DNA of 64,000 bases from DATKFM01 sp046154965 (GCA_046154965.1 JBJXDY010000055.1:62001-126000); one strand, 5' to 3'. Numbered from the stretch's first letter, positions 52,551-62,095 are shown. Notes: generated by a model from the sequence alone, not told the origin. Program-made: numbers and translations.

Positions 52551-53420
52551 CTACTGGCCGCCGCCCAGGGAATGCACGTAGACGGTCAGCATCTTCACCG
52601 TATTGTCGTCCAGCTTGCCCTCCCAATGGGGCATGACGCCCTGCCTCGGTGAGGTGATCTGGGCGATGATCTGCTCCCGGCTGCCGCCATAGAGCCAGAG
52701 CTGATCGGTCAAGTTCGGACCGCCCAGTTCGAGCAAGCCTTTGCCGTCCTCGCCGTGACAGGCGGCGCACTGTTCGGCGAAAACAGCCTTGCCCCGCTCG
52801 GCCGCAGCAGCATCAGACTGGCCGCCAGACAGCGTGACGACATAGTCGGCGGCATCGGCAATCTGTTCCGGCGTCAGCATGGCATCGGCGCCAAACCGCG
52901 GCATCTCCGAGAACCTTGTCGACTCATGGCCGCTGCGGACTCCAAAGCGCACCGTCTGCTCGATGCTGGCGAGATCGCCGCCCCAGATCCAATCGTCGTC
53001 GGCCAGCACCGGATAGCCCGGCGCGCCCTGGCCGCCGGCGCCGTGGCAGGGCTGGCAGTTCACGGCGAAGATCGCGCGCCCGCCCGCCATGGAATAGTTG
53101 AGCAGATCGGGGTTTGCCGCGACCTGATCGACCGGCAGCCCCTTGAGCTGGTCGGTCCAGACCTGCCGCGCGGCCGCTTCCGCCTGCATATCCTTGCTGA
53201 ACTCCGCGCGGGTGGAATAGCCGAACAGGCCGGCCGTGTAGCTGCTCAGGCTGGGCCAGGCCGGATAGACGATCCAATAGCCGATGGCCCAGACGATGGT
53301 CGCATAGAGGACATAGAGCCACCAGCTGGGCAGCGGCGTATTCAGTTCCTTGATGCCGTCCCATTCATGACCAGTGGTCTGCCGGCCGGTGACCTTGTCA
53401 CGTTCCTGAGCGCCACTCAT
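52551..53420 (-). CDS. ccoP: cbb3-type cytochrome c oxidase subunit III (CcoP)
   Basis: 289 aa dihaem cytochrome. An N-terminal segment EWDGIKELNTPLPSWWLYVL leads into the membrane anchor (YATIVWAIGYWIVYPAWPSL). Haem sites NCQPCHGAGG and QCAACHGEDG each have a downstream Met. The ATG at 53420 shares a base with the ccoQ stop (TGATG), which fixes the start. It receives electrons from soluble cytochromes and passes them to CcoO. Confidence 0.96.
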   Translation of the reverse strand: MSGAQERDKVTGRQTTGHEWDGIKELNTPLPSWWLYVLYATIVWAIGYWIVYPAWPSLSSYTAGLFGYSTRAEFSKDMQAEAAARQVWTDQLKGLPVDQVAANPDLLNYSMAGGRAIFAVNCQPCHGAGGQGAPGYPVLADDDWIWGGDLASIEQTVRFGVRSGHESTRFSEMPRFGADAMLTPEQIADAADYVVTLSGGQSDAAAAERGKAVFAEQCAACHGEDGKGLLELGGPNLTDQLWLYGGSREQIIAQITSPRQGVMPHWEGKLDDNTVKMLTVYVHSLGGGQ

Positions 53421-53599
53421 CACCTGACCCCTTTTTCCTTGTCGTTGAGGCTGTCGTCGCGCAGCGGGATGTCGGCATAGGATTCCAGCTTGCGGCGATG
53501 GCTTGGCCACAGCGTCCAGGCCATCAGGGCGACGAAGGCGATGACCGACAGCACCATCCAGATGACGAACAGATCGGAATGAAGTTCGGGACTGATCAC
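53420..53599 (-). CDS. ccoQ: cbb3-type oxidase subunit CcoQ
   Basis: 59 aa with one membrane helix (LFVIWMVLSVIAFVALMAWT) and a basic cytosolic tail (PSHRRKLESYADIPLRDD), as in CcoQ. It begins at a GTG (53599) with AGGAGG 5 nt upstream; no ATG is available. CcoQ stabilises the oxidase complex. Confidence 0.93.
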   Translation of the reverse strand: MISPELHSDLFVIWMVLSVIAFVALMAWTLWPSHRRKLESYADIPLRDDSLNDKEKGVR

Positions 53600-53609
53600 G
53601 ATGGCCTCC

Positions 53610-54335
53610 TCACCGCAGCGCCTTGGATTCGTCGTAAGTGGAGAAGTCCGCCAGCGTGCCGAGCACCTGGAGGTAGGCCACCAGCGCATCCATCTCCGTC
53701 AGCTCCGCGGCATCGCCGTCGAAATTCGCCACCACGGCCTTGGGATAGCGCGTCAATAGGGCCGCGTTGTCGGCATCGGGATCGGCCTGGCTCTTGAGAT
53801 CGCCGAGGGCGGATTCGATCATGGCGTCGTCATAAGGCACGCCGACGATGCGCAGGGTGCGCAGATGGTCGGCGACGTCGTCGAAATTCAACGCCCGCGC
53901 GGCGAGGAAGGGATAGCGCGGCATGACAGAGCCGGGCACGACGCCCTGGGGGTAGATCAGATGCTCGACCTGCCATTCGTTGGAGTATTTGCCGCCGACC
54001 CGCGCCAGGTCGGGGCCGGTGCGCTTCGAGCCCCATTGGAACGGGTGATCGTAGCGGCTCTCCGCGGCCAGACTGTAGTGGCCGTAGCGGTCCACCTCAT
54101 CGCGGAAGGGCCGCACCTGCTGGCTGTGGCAATTGTAGCAGCCCTCGCGGACATAGATGTTGCGGCCCGCGAGCTCCAGCGGCGTGTAAGGCCGCACGCC
54201 CTCCACCTTTTCGATCGTGCTGTCCATCGTCGCCAGCGGCACCATCTGCACGATGCCGCCGATGGAGACGGTAATCAGGATGCCGACCAGCAGCAGCAGC
54301 GAGTTCTTCTCGAAGAGTTCGTGACGGAATGCCAT
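53610..54335 (-). CDS. ccoO: cbb3-type cytochrome c oxidase subunit II (CcoO)
   Basis: 241 aa monohaem cytochrome. N-terminal anchor (SLLLLVGILITVSIGGIVQM), then VRPYTPLELAGRNIYVREGC with the haem site GCYNCHSQQVRPF, and the Met ligand in GSVMPRYPFLA. It shuttles electrons from CcoP to CcoN. Lies 11 nt after ccoN. Confidence 0.96.
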   Translation of the reverse strand: MAFRHELFEKNSLLLLVGILITVSIGGIVQMVPLATMDSTIEKVEGVRPYTPLELAGRNIYVREGCYNCHSQQVRPFRDEVDRYGHYSLAAESRYDHPFQWGSKRTGPDLARVGGKYSNEWQVEHLIYPQGVVPGSVMPRYPFLAARALNFDDVADHLRTLRIVGVPYDDAMIESALGDLKSQADPDADNAALLTRYPKAVVANFDGDAAELTEMDALVAYLQVLGTLADFSTYDESKALR

Positions 54336-54346
54336 GGGGTCTCTCC

Positions 54347-55828
54347 TTACTCGGCTGCCGCGCGGACGGCGGGCTGTTGCAGGGCCGCCTGCGCCGGCTC
54401 ATCCGCCAGATCGCCGCGCGCCGTGCGCCAGAGGTTGTAGACCATGAGCAGCGCACCGGTAAGGAACAGCAGCCCGCCGAGCGCACGAATCACATAGTAG
54501 GGGTACATCCTTTCGACCGTTTCGATGAAGGAATACTGCAGGAAACCGAGATCGTCATAGGTGCGCCACATCAGGCCCTGCATGATGCCGGACACCCACA
54601 TCGCCGTGATGTAAAGGACGATGCCGATGGTGGCGATCCAAAAGTGATAGTTCACCAGGCGCAGGCTGTAGAGCCGCTCGCGCTTCCACAGCTTCGGCAC
54701 GAGGTCGTAGAGCGCGCCGAAGGACACGAAGGCGACCCAGCCGAGCGCGCCGGAATGCACATGGCCGATGGTCCAGTCGGTGTAGTGGCTGAGCGAGTTC
54801 ACGGCGCGGATCGACATCACCGGGCCTTCGAAGGTCGACATGCCGTAGAAGGCGACCGACGTCACCAACATGCGCAGCACCGGGTCAGTGCGCAGTTTGT
54901 CCCACGCGCCTGACAGCGTCATGATGCCGTTGATCATGCCGCCCCAGGAGGGCATCCACAGAATGATCGAGAAGGTCATGCCCAGCGTCTGCGCCCAGTC
55001 GGGCAAGGCGGTATAGTGCAGATGATGCGGGCCGGCCCAGATGTAGAGGAAGATCAGCGACCAGAAATGCACGATGGACAGGCGGTAGGAATAGATCGGC
55101 CGCTCCGCGCGCTTGGGGATGAAGTAGTACATGATGCCGAGGAAGCCGGCGGTCAGGAAGAAGCCGACGGCATTGTGGCCATACCACCACTGCAGCATCG
55201 CATCCTGCACGCCCGCAAGCATCGAGTAGCTCTTTGCGCCGAAGAACGAGACCGGCACCGCCAGGCCATTGCCGATATGCAGCATGGCGACGGTGATGAT
55301 GAAGGCGAGATAGAACCAGTTGGCGACGTAGATGTGGGGGTCCTTGCGCTTCATCAGCGTTCCCAGGAACACCAGGAGATAGACGACCCAGACGATGGCC
55401 AGCCAGAGATCAACGTACCATTCCGGCTCTGCATACTCCTTGCTCTGGGTGATGCCCAGGACATAGCCGGAAGCCGCCAGCACGATAAACAGCTGGTAGC
55501 CCCAGAACAGGAAATCGGCAAGCGCCCGCCCGCCGAACAGCGAGGCGCGGCAGGTGCGCTGCACGACATAGAGCGAGGTCATAAGCAGGGCATTGCCGCC
55601 GAAGGCGAAGATCGCCGCCGAGGTGTGTACCGGCCGCAATCGTCCGAAGGTGGTCCACTCCAGGCCCAGATTGAGGGCAGGGAATGCCAGCTGCAGGGCG
55701 ATGAAGACGCCGGCGAGAAAGGCGACTACTCCCCAGAACGCCGTGGCGATCGCGAACTTGCGCACGACCTCTTCGTTGTAGCCTGCGATGTCCGCGCCCA
55801 GATCGCGGTTCAATGTTGTGGCTGTCAC
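54347..55828 (-). CDS. ccoN: cbb3-type cytochrome c oxidase catalytic subunit I (CcoN)
   Basis: 493 aa with about twelve helices. The haem and CuB histidines lie in RLRPVHTSAAIFAFGGNALL, MLQWWYGHNAVGFFLTAG, WAGPHHLHYTALPDW and GHVHSGALGWVAF. It reduces O2 to water with high affinity. I chose a GTG start at 55828 because AGGAGG lies 8 nt upstream and an ATG at 55975 would overlap the preceding small gene. Lies 31 nt after that gene. Confidence 0.96.
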   Translation of the reverse strand: MTATTLNRDLGADIAGYNEEVVRKFAIATAFWGVVAFLAGVFIALQLAFPALNLGLEWTTFGRLRPVHTSAAIFAFGGNALLMTSLYVVQRTCRASLFGGRALADFLFWGYQLFIVLAASGYVLGITQSKEYAEPEWYVDLWLAIVWVVYLLVFLGTLMKRKDPHIYVANWFYLAFIITVAMLHIGNGLAVPVSFFGAKSYSMLAGVQDAMLQWWYGHNAVGFFLTAGFLGIMYYFIPKRAERPIYSYRLSIVHFWSLIFLYIWAGPHHLHYTALPDWAQTLGMTFSIILWMPSWGGMINGIMTLSGAWDKLRTDPVLRMLVTSVAFYGMSTFEGPVMSIRAVNSLSHYTDWTIGHVHSGALGWVAFVSFGALYDLVPKLWKRERLYSLRLVNYHFWIATIGIVLYITAMWVSGIMQGLMWRTYDDLGFLQYSFIETVERMYPYYVIRALGGLLFLTGALLMVYNLWRTARGDLADEPAQAALQQPAVRAAAE

Positions 55829-55859
55829 CGGGACCCCCTCCTGGACTGAAATCGGTTGC

Positions 55860-56078
55860 TTATGTTGTTTTCGCTGTCCGCGCCGCGGATCTATCGTCAG
55901 CGGGTCTACGGTCGTAACTCTGCTTGATAGCGGCAAAGACATAGAGAATCGCGAAGGCGGCGATCGCGAAGCCAAAGAGATAAATGCCGTTGTCCTTCGC
56001 GTTGGCGGCGAGGAAGAGCCCGATCACACCCAGCAGGCTGACGAATCCGCCAACGATCCATTTTCCGCTGTTCGCCAT
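55860..56078 (-). CDS. Small two-helix membrane protein in the cbb3 operon
   Basis: 72 aa: MANSGKWIVGGFVSLLGVIG, a second helix (GIYLFGFAIAAFAILYVFAA) and a basic tail. I cannot name a family. Its place between DUF2189 and ccoN, spaced by 23 and 31 nt, points to a role with the oxidase or the membrane state during low-oxygen growth. The purine-rich site GAGGGC precedes the ATG. Confidence 0.75.
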   Translation of the reverse strand: MANSGKWIVGGFVSLLGVIGLFLAANAKDNGIYLFGFAIAAFAILYVFAAIKQSYDRRPADDRSAARTAKTT

Positions 56079-56101
56079 GATGCCCTCAACTTGCCTATGT
56101 C

Positions 56102-56896
56102 TCAGCTTTCTTCCGTGCTGACGAGATCGCGATAGGCATGCCAGGAGGCGTGGCCGATCAGCGGCAGCGTCACCGCCAGGCCGACATAGAAGGTGACAAG
56201 ACCCGCCGCCGTGAACAGCACGATGAGCGCGCCCCAGCCGATCAGCACACGCCAGTTCTTCGTCACCGCGGCAACGCTGGTGACGATGGCGCGCAGCACG
56301 CCGGCATCCCGCTCGAGAAGCAGCGGCATGGCGACGGCGCTGATGGCGAAGGCGATGACGGCCAGCGCGCCGCCCACGAGGGTTCCCACGAACAGGAACG
56401 GTATGCCGTCGGTGGTGAAGAACAGCGTGTTGATCAGGAATTCCCAAGATGGTGGCCGGCCGCCGAAAAACAGCGCGAAGATCAGGAAGGCGATGCGAAC
56501 CCAGGCCAGCAGGAACAGCATCAGCACCAGCCCCATCACGGCGATGGAACCGGGATTTCCGCGCCAGGCCATGATGGCGTCGCGCAGCGTTGCCGGCTGC
56601 CCGTGTTCCAGCCTGCGGCTGACTTCATAGAGTCCGATGCAGACCACGGGTCCCAGGAACATGAATCCGGCCGCCAGCGGCAGCACCAGGTAGAAGACGT
56701 CGGCGATCCATAGGCCGAGGGTGAGCAGAAAGCTGACGATGACGAAACCGGCGCCATAGAACAGGCTGACCGGCCAGGCGCGGCGCAAATCGCGCCAGCC
56801 CTTGGACAGCCAGATCCAAGGCTGATCGACCGTGACCTTGCGGACCGGGAGCGACAGGGCCCCCCCGTTGCCTGCCGGCTGTTCCATCGTTGCCAT
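56102..56896 (-). CDS. DUF2189 integral membrane protein
   Basis: 264 aa with about six membrane helices. VRKVTVDQPWIWLSKGWRDL and the terminal LIGHASWHAYRDLV are the DUF2189 hallmarks. Function unknown; in alphaproteobacteria it is often found with cbb3 oxidase or cytochrome genes. I chose the ATG at 56896 with GGGAGGAGAG upstream. First gene of the operon and closest to the FNR-type box. Confidence 0.9.
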   Translation of the reverse strand: MATMEQPAGNGGALSLPVRKVTVDQPWIWLSKGWRDLRRAWPVSLFYGAGFVIVSFLLTLGLWIADVFYLVLPLAAGFMFLGPVVCIGLYEVSRRLEHGQPATLRDAIMAWRGNPGSIAVMGLVLMLFLLAWVRIAFLIFALFFGGRPPSWEFLINTLFFTTDGIPFLFVGTLVGGALAVIAFAISAVAMPLLLERDAGVLRAIVTSVAAVTKNWRVLIGWGALIVLFTAAGLVTFYVGLAVTLPLIGHASWHAYRDLVSTEES

Positions 56897-56974
56897 TGTA
56901 ACTCTCCTCCCGGCAGCGTGGGCCACCGGTTCCGTTTTCCCGCTTCTTTTTTTCGCAGGTGCAGCGAAGCCGCC

Positions 56975-56988
56975 TTGATCCAGGTCAA
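56975..56988. promoter_or_regulatory. FNR/FixK-type anaerobox
   Basis: TTGATCCAGGTCAA fits TTGAT-N4-(A/G)TCAA, the CRP/FNR-family oxygen-response site. It lies 79 nt before the DUF2189-cco operon and 133 nt before the divergent ppk2 gene, so it could serve either or both. No fnr/fixK gene is in the window. Confidence 0.82.
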
Positions 56989-57120
56989 GCAGCCGCCGGA
57001 AGCATAGAAAACCATAGCCTGCGCGGGCATTTGTCGCATGGCCGGGGGCGGAGCAGCCGCCATTGCCCGCCGGGGATGGCAGCCCTAGCCTGAGCCCTGA
57101 ACGTACGGGGAGGCGGCGCG

Positions 57121-57969
57121 ATGGGGAAAATGTCGAAGAGTGCGGCAAAGCGGCCAAGGGATCTGCGCAAGCATTGCCGGGTGCCCGATTACGGTAAGGG
57201 GTTCAAGCTGATGGACCGCGACCCCGGCGATAAGAAGGCGTTCTCGGATCGGGCCAAGGCGGAAGCAGAAATGGCCGCCGACATTACCCGCATCGACGAA
57301 CTCCAGGACACTCTCTGGGCCCAGGCCCGCCATGCGGTCATGGTGGTCTTCCAGGCCATGGATGCCGGCGGCAAGGACGGCACGATCAAGAAGGTTTTCG
57401 GTCCTGTGGATCCGCTAGGACTGATGGCGACCAGCTTCAAGAAGCCCACGGACAAGGAACTGGCCCAGGACTATCTCTGGCGCGTCCACCAGGCGGTACC
57501 GCCGCGCGGCATGATCGGCCTGTTCAACCGGTCCCATTATGAGGACGTGCTGGTTGTCCGCGTGCACGCCCTGGCACCGCCCGAGAAGATCGAGCAGCGC
57601 TATGACCAGGTCAATGCGTTCGAAAAGCATCTGGCGGAGAATGGTGTTACCATCCTGAAGTTCTTCCTGAACATTTCCAAAGAGGAGCAGAAGGAACGGC
57701 TACAGGACCGCATCAACGATCCGACCAAGCGCTGGAAGTTCAATCCGGCGGATCTCAACGAGCGCAAGCTGTGGAAACAGTATATGTCGGCCTATGAGTT
57801 GGCGCTGACCCGCTGCAGCACGCCCTGGGCGCCCTGGTATGTGATCCCCGCCGACCGGAACTGGTATCGGAATGCGCTGGTGGCGCGCATCGTTCGGACG
57901 ACGCTGGAGGACCTGAATCCGAGATATCCGGCGGCGCCCAAGGGGATCGAGAAGCTCGTCGTCGTTTAG
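57121..57969 (+). CDS. ppk2: Polyphosphate kinase 2 family protein
   Basis: 282 aa, the single-domain PPK2 length. Walker A FQAMDAGGKDGTIKKVFG, the lid/Walker B segment FNRSHYEDVLVVRVH, then FFLNISKEEQKERLQDRIND and the base-binding WYVIPADRNWYRNALV. It transfers phosphate between polyphosphate and nucleotides (class I-type NDP phosphorylation is most likely, not proven). GGGGAGG lies before the ATG. Divergent from the cbb3 operon and possibly sharing its FNR box. Confidence 0.93.
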   Translation: MGKMSKSAAKRPRDLRKHCRVPDYGKGFKLMDRDPGDKKAFSDRAKAEAEMAADITRIDELQDTLWAQARHAVMVVFQAMDAGGKDGTIKKVFGPVDPLGLMATSFKKPTDKELAQDYLWRVHQAVPPRGMIGLFNRSHYEDVLVVRVHALAPPEKIEQRYDQVNAFEKHLAENGVTILKFFLNISKEEQKERLQDRINDPTKRWKFNPADLNERKLWKQYMSAYELALTRCSTPWAPWYVIPADRNWYRNALVARIVRTTLEDLNPRYPAAPKGIEKLVVV

Positions 57970-57976
57970 ACGCGCT

Positions 57977-58396
57977 CTAGAATTCGGCGACTTCCGGCAG
58001 CTTGCGGTCGATCCCATACCAGCAGGATTTCGACGCCGTGTAGATATGGCGCTCACGCTCCGGCGGATGTCCCGGCGAGGCGCCGTCATCCAGTGTTGCC
58101 GCCGTGTAGACGCGGTACGCTGGCGGCTTCACCGTGTCGCAATAGATCGGGCAACCGCAATTCCGGCAGAAATAGCGAAAGACGCCCGGCGAGCTCTCGA
58201 ACAAGGCAAGCACATCCTGGCCTTTCTCGATGGCAAAGGCATCCTGCGGAATCACTGCATAGCAGCCGAACACCGCCCCATGCACCTTGCGGCACATGCT
58301 GCAATGGCAATGATAGAGATCGGTCGCCGGCGCCGTCACGGCATAACGAACGGAGCCGCATTGGCAACCGCCGGTTACGCGGAATTTGCTAGTCAT
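57977..58396 (-). CDS. GFA/CENP-V-domain zinc protein
   Basis: 139 aa, complete: GGCQCGSVRYAV, CHCSMCRKVHGAVFG and YFCRNCGCPIYC give the full zinc set, with a longer C-terminus than the 12.8 kb paralogue. The reaction is not certain. Its ATG overlaps the stop of the upstream acyl-CoA ligase (58393-58396), so the two are co-translated. Confidence 0.9.
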   Translation of the reverse strand: MTSKFRVTGGCQCGSVRYAVTAPATDLYHCHCSMCRKVHGAVFGCYAVIPQDAFAIEKGQDVLALFESSPGVFRYFCRNCGCPIYCDTVKPPAYRVYTAATLDDGASPGHPPERERHIYTASKSCWYGIDRKLPEVAEF

Positions 58397-60192
58397 GTCC
58401 TGGCCCTTTCATACAAAGCGTCGAGCGCCGCCCCATGGCGCTCCCGTATCTTGTGGCGCCGGATCTTCATCGACGGCGTCAGCATCTCATTCTCGATGGT
58501 GAAAGGCTCGGCCGCCAGGGTAAAGCGCCGGATCTTCTCCAGGTTCGACAGGGATTTATTCACGCGCTCGACGGCCGCCGCCATGGCTTTGCGAAACGGC
58601 TCAAGCGCCACCCAATCAGCGATCTCGCCGGCCACCTTGTTCTCCCGTGCCCAACGCCGGGCAAATTCCATTTCGGGGATCAATAGCGCCACGAGGTGAG
58701 GCCGCTTGTCGCCGATAACCATGGCCTGGGCGATTTCCGGCTCCAGCAGCAGGAAGCCCTCGATCCGCGCGGGCGCAACATTGTCGCCGCCCGACAGCAC
58801 GATGATATCCTTCTTGCGGTCGGTGATCTGAAGATAGCCGTCGGCATCGAGCCGGCCGATATCGCCGGTATGCAGCCAGCCGCCGCGCAGCACCATTGCC
58901 GTCGATTCGGAGTCGCGCCAATAGCCGGACATCGTCAATTCGCCGCGGATCAGGATCTCGCCGTCATCGGCGATCTTGAACTCGGTATCCCGCAGCGGCG
59001 GCCCGACTGTGTGAAGTTTCACCTTCACCGGCGGATTGACGCTGGCCACCGGAGCCGATTCGGTCTGTCCGTAGCCCTGAAGGATGCGAACGCCGAGCGC
59101 CGTGAAAAACAGGCCGATCTCCTCGTTAAGCGGCGCGCCACCGGAAACGAAGGCCTTTAGCCGGCCGCCGAAACGCTGCGCCGCCTTGCGCCGAACCAGC
59201 ACATCGCACAGCCGATCAAGGACCTTCTCGCCAAAGGACAGACCGCGCGGATTCTCATGGCGCTTCCGCCCCAGCCGTAGTGCCATCTCGAACATGCGGC
59301 GGCGAAAGGGCGGCATCTTCTCCATCGCCCTGACGATCCGCTGATGCATCACCTCATAGAGCCGCGGCACCGCCAGGATCAGCGTCGGCCGCGCCTCCGC
59401 CATGTTGTCAGTCAGCTTGTCGACGCTCTCGGCATAATAGATCTGTGCCCCCAGCGACACCGGGAAGAATTGACCGGCCGTGTGTTCATAGGAATGGGAC
59501 AGCGGCAGGAAGGAGAGGAAAACCTCGTCATCAAGGCCGATCTGCTGCAGCACTTCATGGGCACCACGGCAGTTGTGCAGGATGGCGCCATGGCTGAGCA
59601 TCACGCCCTTCGGCCGGCCGCCCGTGCCGGATGTGTAGATCAGGCAGCAAACATCGCTCCGTTTCTGGCGGCCAATTCGCGCGGCGATATCGTCAGGCCG
59701 CGCCGCGCCGTCGCGCAGGGCGTCTTCCCAGCTCAATTGACGGAACACGGTCCGCTGGGCGGTGGCCGGGTTTTCAATGGAGATGACGAACTTGATGTCA
59801 GGCGATTCGATCGCCGCCGGCAGCAGCCGCTGCGCCAGGGCCGCCGTGGACACGATCACACCCTTAGCCCCGCTATGGGTCAGGATATAGGCATGGTCGG
59901 CCGTGGTGTTGGTGACATAGGGCGGCACGGTGAACGCGCCCGCGGCCATGATGGCATGGTCGGCGATCAGCCACTCCGGGCGGTTCTCCGAGACCAGGGC
60001 GATGCGGTCGCCGGGCTCGACTCCCAGCCCCACCAGGCACCGTGCCAGCAGATTGACCTGGCGCGCCGCCTCGCCATAGCTTGTCGCGCGCCAGGCCCCA
60101 TCGCTTTTCCGCCACAGGAATGGCCGGCCGCCCTGGCGCGCCGCTTGCTTGAATAGCAAGGCTGGAAGATTGTCCGCGGATACGTAACTCAA
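58393..60192 (-). CDS. Long-chain acyl-CoA synthetase (AMP-forming, FadD15-like)
   Basis: 599 aa. Phosphate loop YTSGTGGRPKGVMLSH, LPLSHSYEHTAGQF, the adenylate motif ILQGYGQTESAPV, GGWLHTGDIGRLDADGYLQI, and the linker DRKKDIIVLSGGDNVAPARI. The shape fits FAA1/FadD15 enzymes that activate long-chain fatty acids. Coupled to a GFA protein by an ATGA overlap. The frame starts with MSYVSADNLPALLFKQAARQ, giving a normal length. Confidence 0.94.
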   Translation of the reverse strand: MSYVSADNLPALLFKQAARQGGRPFLWRKSDGAWRATSYGEAARQVNLLARCLVGLGVEPGDRIALVSENRPEWLIADHAIMAAGAFTVPPYVTNTTADHAYILTHSGAKGVIVSTAALAQRLLPAAIESPDIKFVISIENPATAQRTVFRQLSWEDALRDGAARPDDIAARIGRQKRSDVCCLIYTSGTGGRPKGVMLSHGAILHNCRGAHEVLQQIGLDDEVFLSFLPLSHSYEHTAGQFFPVSLGAQIYYAESVDKLTDNMAEARPTLILAVPRLYEVMHQRIVRAMEKMPPFRRRMFEMALRLGRKRHENPRGLSFGEKVLDRLCDVLVRRKAAQRFGGRLKAFVSGGAPLNEEIGLFFTALGVRILQGYGQTESAPVASVNPPVKVKLHTVGPPLRDTEFKIADDGEILIRGELTMSGYWRDSESTAMVLRGGWLHTGDIGRLDADGYLQITDRKKDIIVLSGGDNVAPARIEGFLLLEPEIAQAMVIGDKRPHLVALLIPEMEFARRWARENKVAGEIADWVALEPFRKAMAAAVERVNKSLSNLEKIRRFTLAAEPFTIENEMLTPSMKIRRHKIRERHGAALDALYERART

Positions 60193-60298
60193 ATCGCCCC
60201 TCGCTGCGCCGATTTTGACCGGTTCGGCTTGGCGTCTCCAGGATTTCTCAATATATCGCTAGCATGTGCTTATGTCATTCCACCATGAGGGATACCAG

Positions 60299-62095
60299 AT
60301 GAGCCCTGATTCAACCGCTACGACCGCCGAAGCCGCCATCGGCCCGATGCCCGAGTGGGATCTGCGGGATCTCTATACGGCGCCGGACTCGCCGGCCCTG
60401 GCGACCGACCTCAAGCGGGCGGCGCAGGAGGCGAAGGCCTTCAAGCAGCGCTATCAGGGTAAGCTGGCCGGGATCGACGGCGCCGCGCTCGGCGAGGCCA
60501 TAAAGTCCTATGAGGTGCTACAGGACGTGCTCGGCCGGATCATGAGCTATGCCCAGCTGGTTCATGCCGGCAATATGATGGACCCGGAGATCGGCCGCTT
60601 CTACCAGACGACCCAGGAGCGGGTGACGGACATCTCCAGCGAGCTGCTGTTCTTCATCCTGGAGCTGAACAAGCTGGAGGACGCCGATCTCGCGGCCAAG
60701 CTCAAGGCGCCCACGCTGGCCTACTATGGACCCTGGCTGCGGGATGTCCGCAGCTTCCGGCCGCACCAGCTCTCCGACGATGTGGAGCAGATGCTCCATG
60801 AAAAGGCGATCGCCGGCCGCAACGCCTGGATCCGCCTGTTTGACGAGACCATGGCCTTTCTGCGCTTCCCGCTGGACGGCAAGGACCTGACCAGCAATGA
60901 AGTGCTGAACCTGCTGACCGACAGCAATGGCGAGACCAGGCGCAAGGCGGCGAAATCCCTCGGCCATGTGCTGGGCGAGCACAAGCGCGAATTCGCGCTG
61001 ATCACCAACACCCTGGCCAAGGACAAGGAGATCGAAGACCGCTGGCGCAAATTTCCGCGGCCGGTGTCGTCGCGCAATCTCGCCAATTTCGTCGAGGACG
61101 AGGTGGTGGATGCGCTGGCCTCCGCCGTGACGGCGGCCTATCCCGACCTCTCCCACCGCTACTACAAGCTGAAGGCCAAGTGGTTCGGCGGCGACACTCT
61201 GGATTATTGGGACCGCAATGCGCCGCTGCCGGAAGATTCGGACCGCACCATTCCCTGGACCGATGCGACGAAGATCGTGCTGGATGCCTATGCCGCCTTT
61301 TCGCCCGATCTCGCGGGCATCGGCCGGCAGTTCTTCGACAAGCCCTGGATCGACGCGCCGCCGAAGGCCGGCAAGGCGCCGGGCGCCTTCGCCCATCCCA
61401 CCGTGCCGTCGGCCCATCCCTATCTGCTGCTCAACTATCACGGCAAGACGCGGGACGTGATGACGCTGGCACATGAGCTTGGCCATGGCGTGCATCAGGT
61501 GCTGGCGGGGCCGCAGGGCGCCCTGATGTCGGACACTCCCCTGACCCTGGCGGAGACCGCATCGGTGTTCGGCGAGATGCTGACCTTCCAGGCGCTGCTG
61601 AAGCAGGAGAAAGATGCCAAGCGCCGCCGCATCCTCCTCGCCGGCAAGGTGGAGGATATGCTGAACACGGTGGTGCGGCAGATCGCCTTCCACGAATTTG
61701 AGCGGCGGCTGCATGATCAGCGCCGCGAGGGCGAACTCACGGCCGAGCAGATCGGCGATATCTGGATGGCGGTGCAGGCCGAGAGCCTGGGTCCGGCGCT
61801 ACGCTTCGACGACGACTACCGGGTGTTCTGGACCTACATCCCGCATTTCGTCCACACGCCGTTCTATGTCTATGCCTATGCCTTCGGCGATTGCCTGGTG
61901 AACTCGCTCTATGCGGTTTATCAGAATGCGGCGTCAGGCTTCTCGGCGAAATATCTGGACATGCTGCGGGCCGGCGGCAGCAAGCGGCACAAGGAATTGC
62001 TAGCGCCGTTCGGCCTGAACGCCGCCGACCCCGCCTTCTGGGCCAAGGGCCTGGGCGTGGTGAAGGGCTTTATCGACGAGCTGGAGCAGAGCTAG
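60299..62095 (+). CDS. pepF: M3-family oligoendopeptidase F (PepF)
   Basis: 598 aa. Zinc motif TLAHELGHGVHQ (HExxH, about residue 392) with the downstream Glu in LAETASVFGEMLTF, and the C-terminal YVYAYAFGDCLVNSLYAVYQ. Cytosolic peptidase that trims imported or signal-derived peptides; it may use peptides from the Opp importer. I chose the ATG at 60299 with GAGGGAT upstream over one 11 codons earlier. Confidence 0.94.
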   Translation: MSPDSTATTAEAAIGPMPEWDLRDLYTAPDSPALATDLKRAAQEAKAFKQRYQGKLAGIDGAALGEAIKSYEVLQDVLGRIMSYAQLVHAGNMMDPEIGRFYQTTQERVTDISSELLFFILELNKLEDADLAAKLKAPTLAYYGPWLRDVRSFRPHQLSDDVEQMLHEKAIAGRNAWIRLFDETMAFLRFPLDGKDLTSNEVLNLLTDSNGETRRKAAKSLGHVLGEHKREFALITNTLAKDKEIEDRWRKFPRPVSSRNLANFVEDEVVDALASAVTAAYPDLSHRYYKLKAKWFGGDTLDYWDRNAPLPEDSDRTIPWTDATKIVLDAYAAFSPDLAGIGRQFFDKPWIDAPPKAGKAPGAFAHPTVPSAHPYLLLNYHGKTRDVMTLAHELGHGVHQVLAGPQGALMSDTPLTLAETASVFGEMLTFQALLKQEKDAKRRRILLAGKVEDMLNTVVRQIAFHEFERRLHDQRREGELTAEQIGDIWMAVQAESLGPALRFDDDYRVFWTYIPHFVHTPFYVYAYAFGDCLVNSLYAVYQNAASGFSAKYLDMLRAGGSKRHKELLAPFGLNAADPAFWAKGLGVVKGFIDELEQS

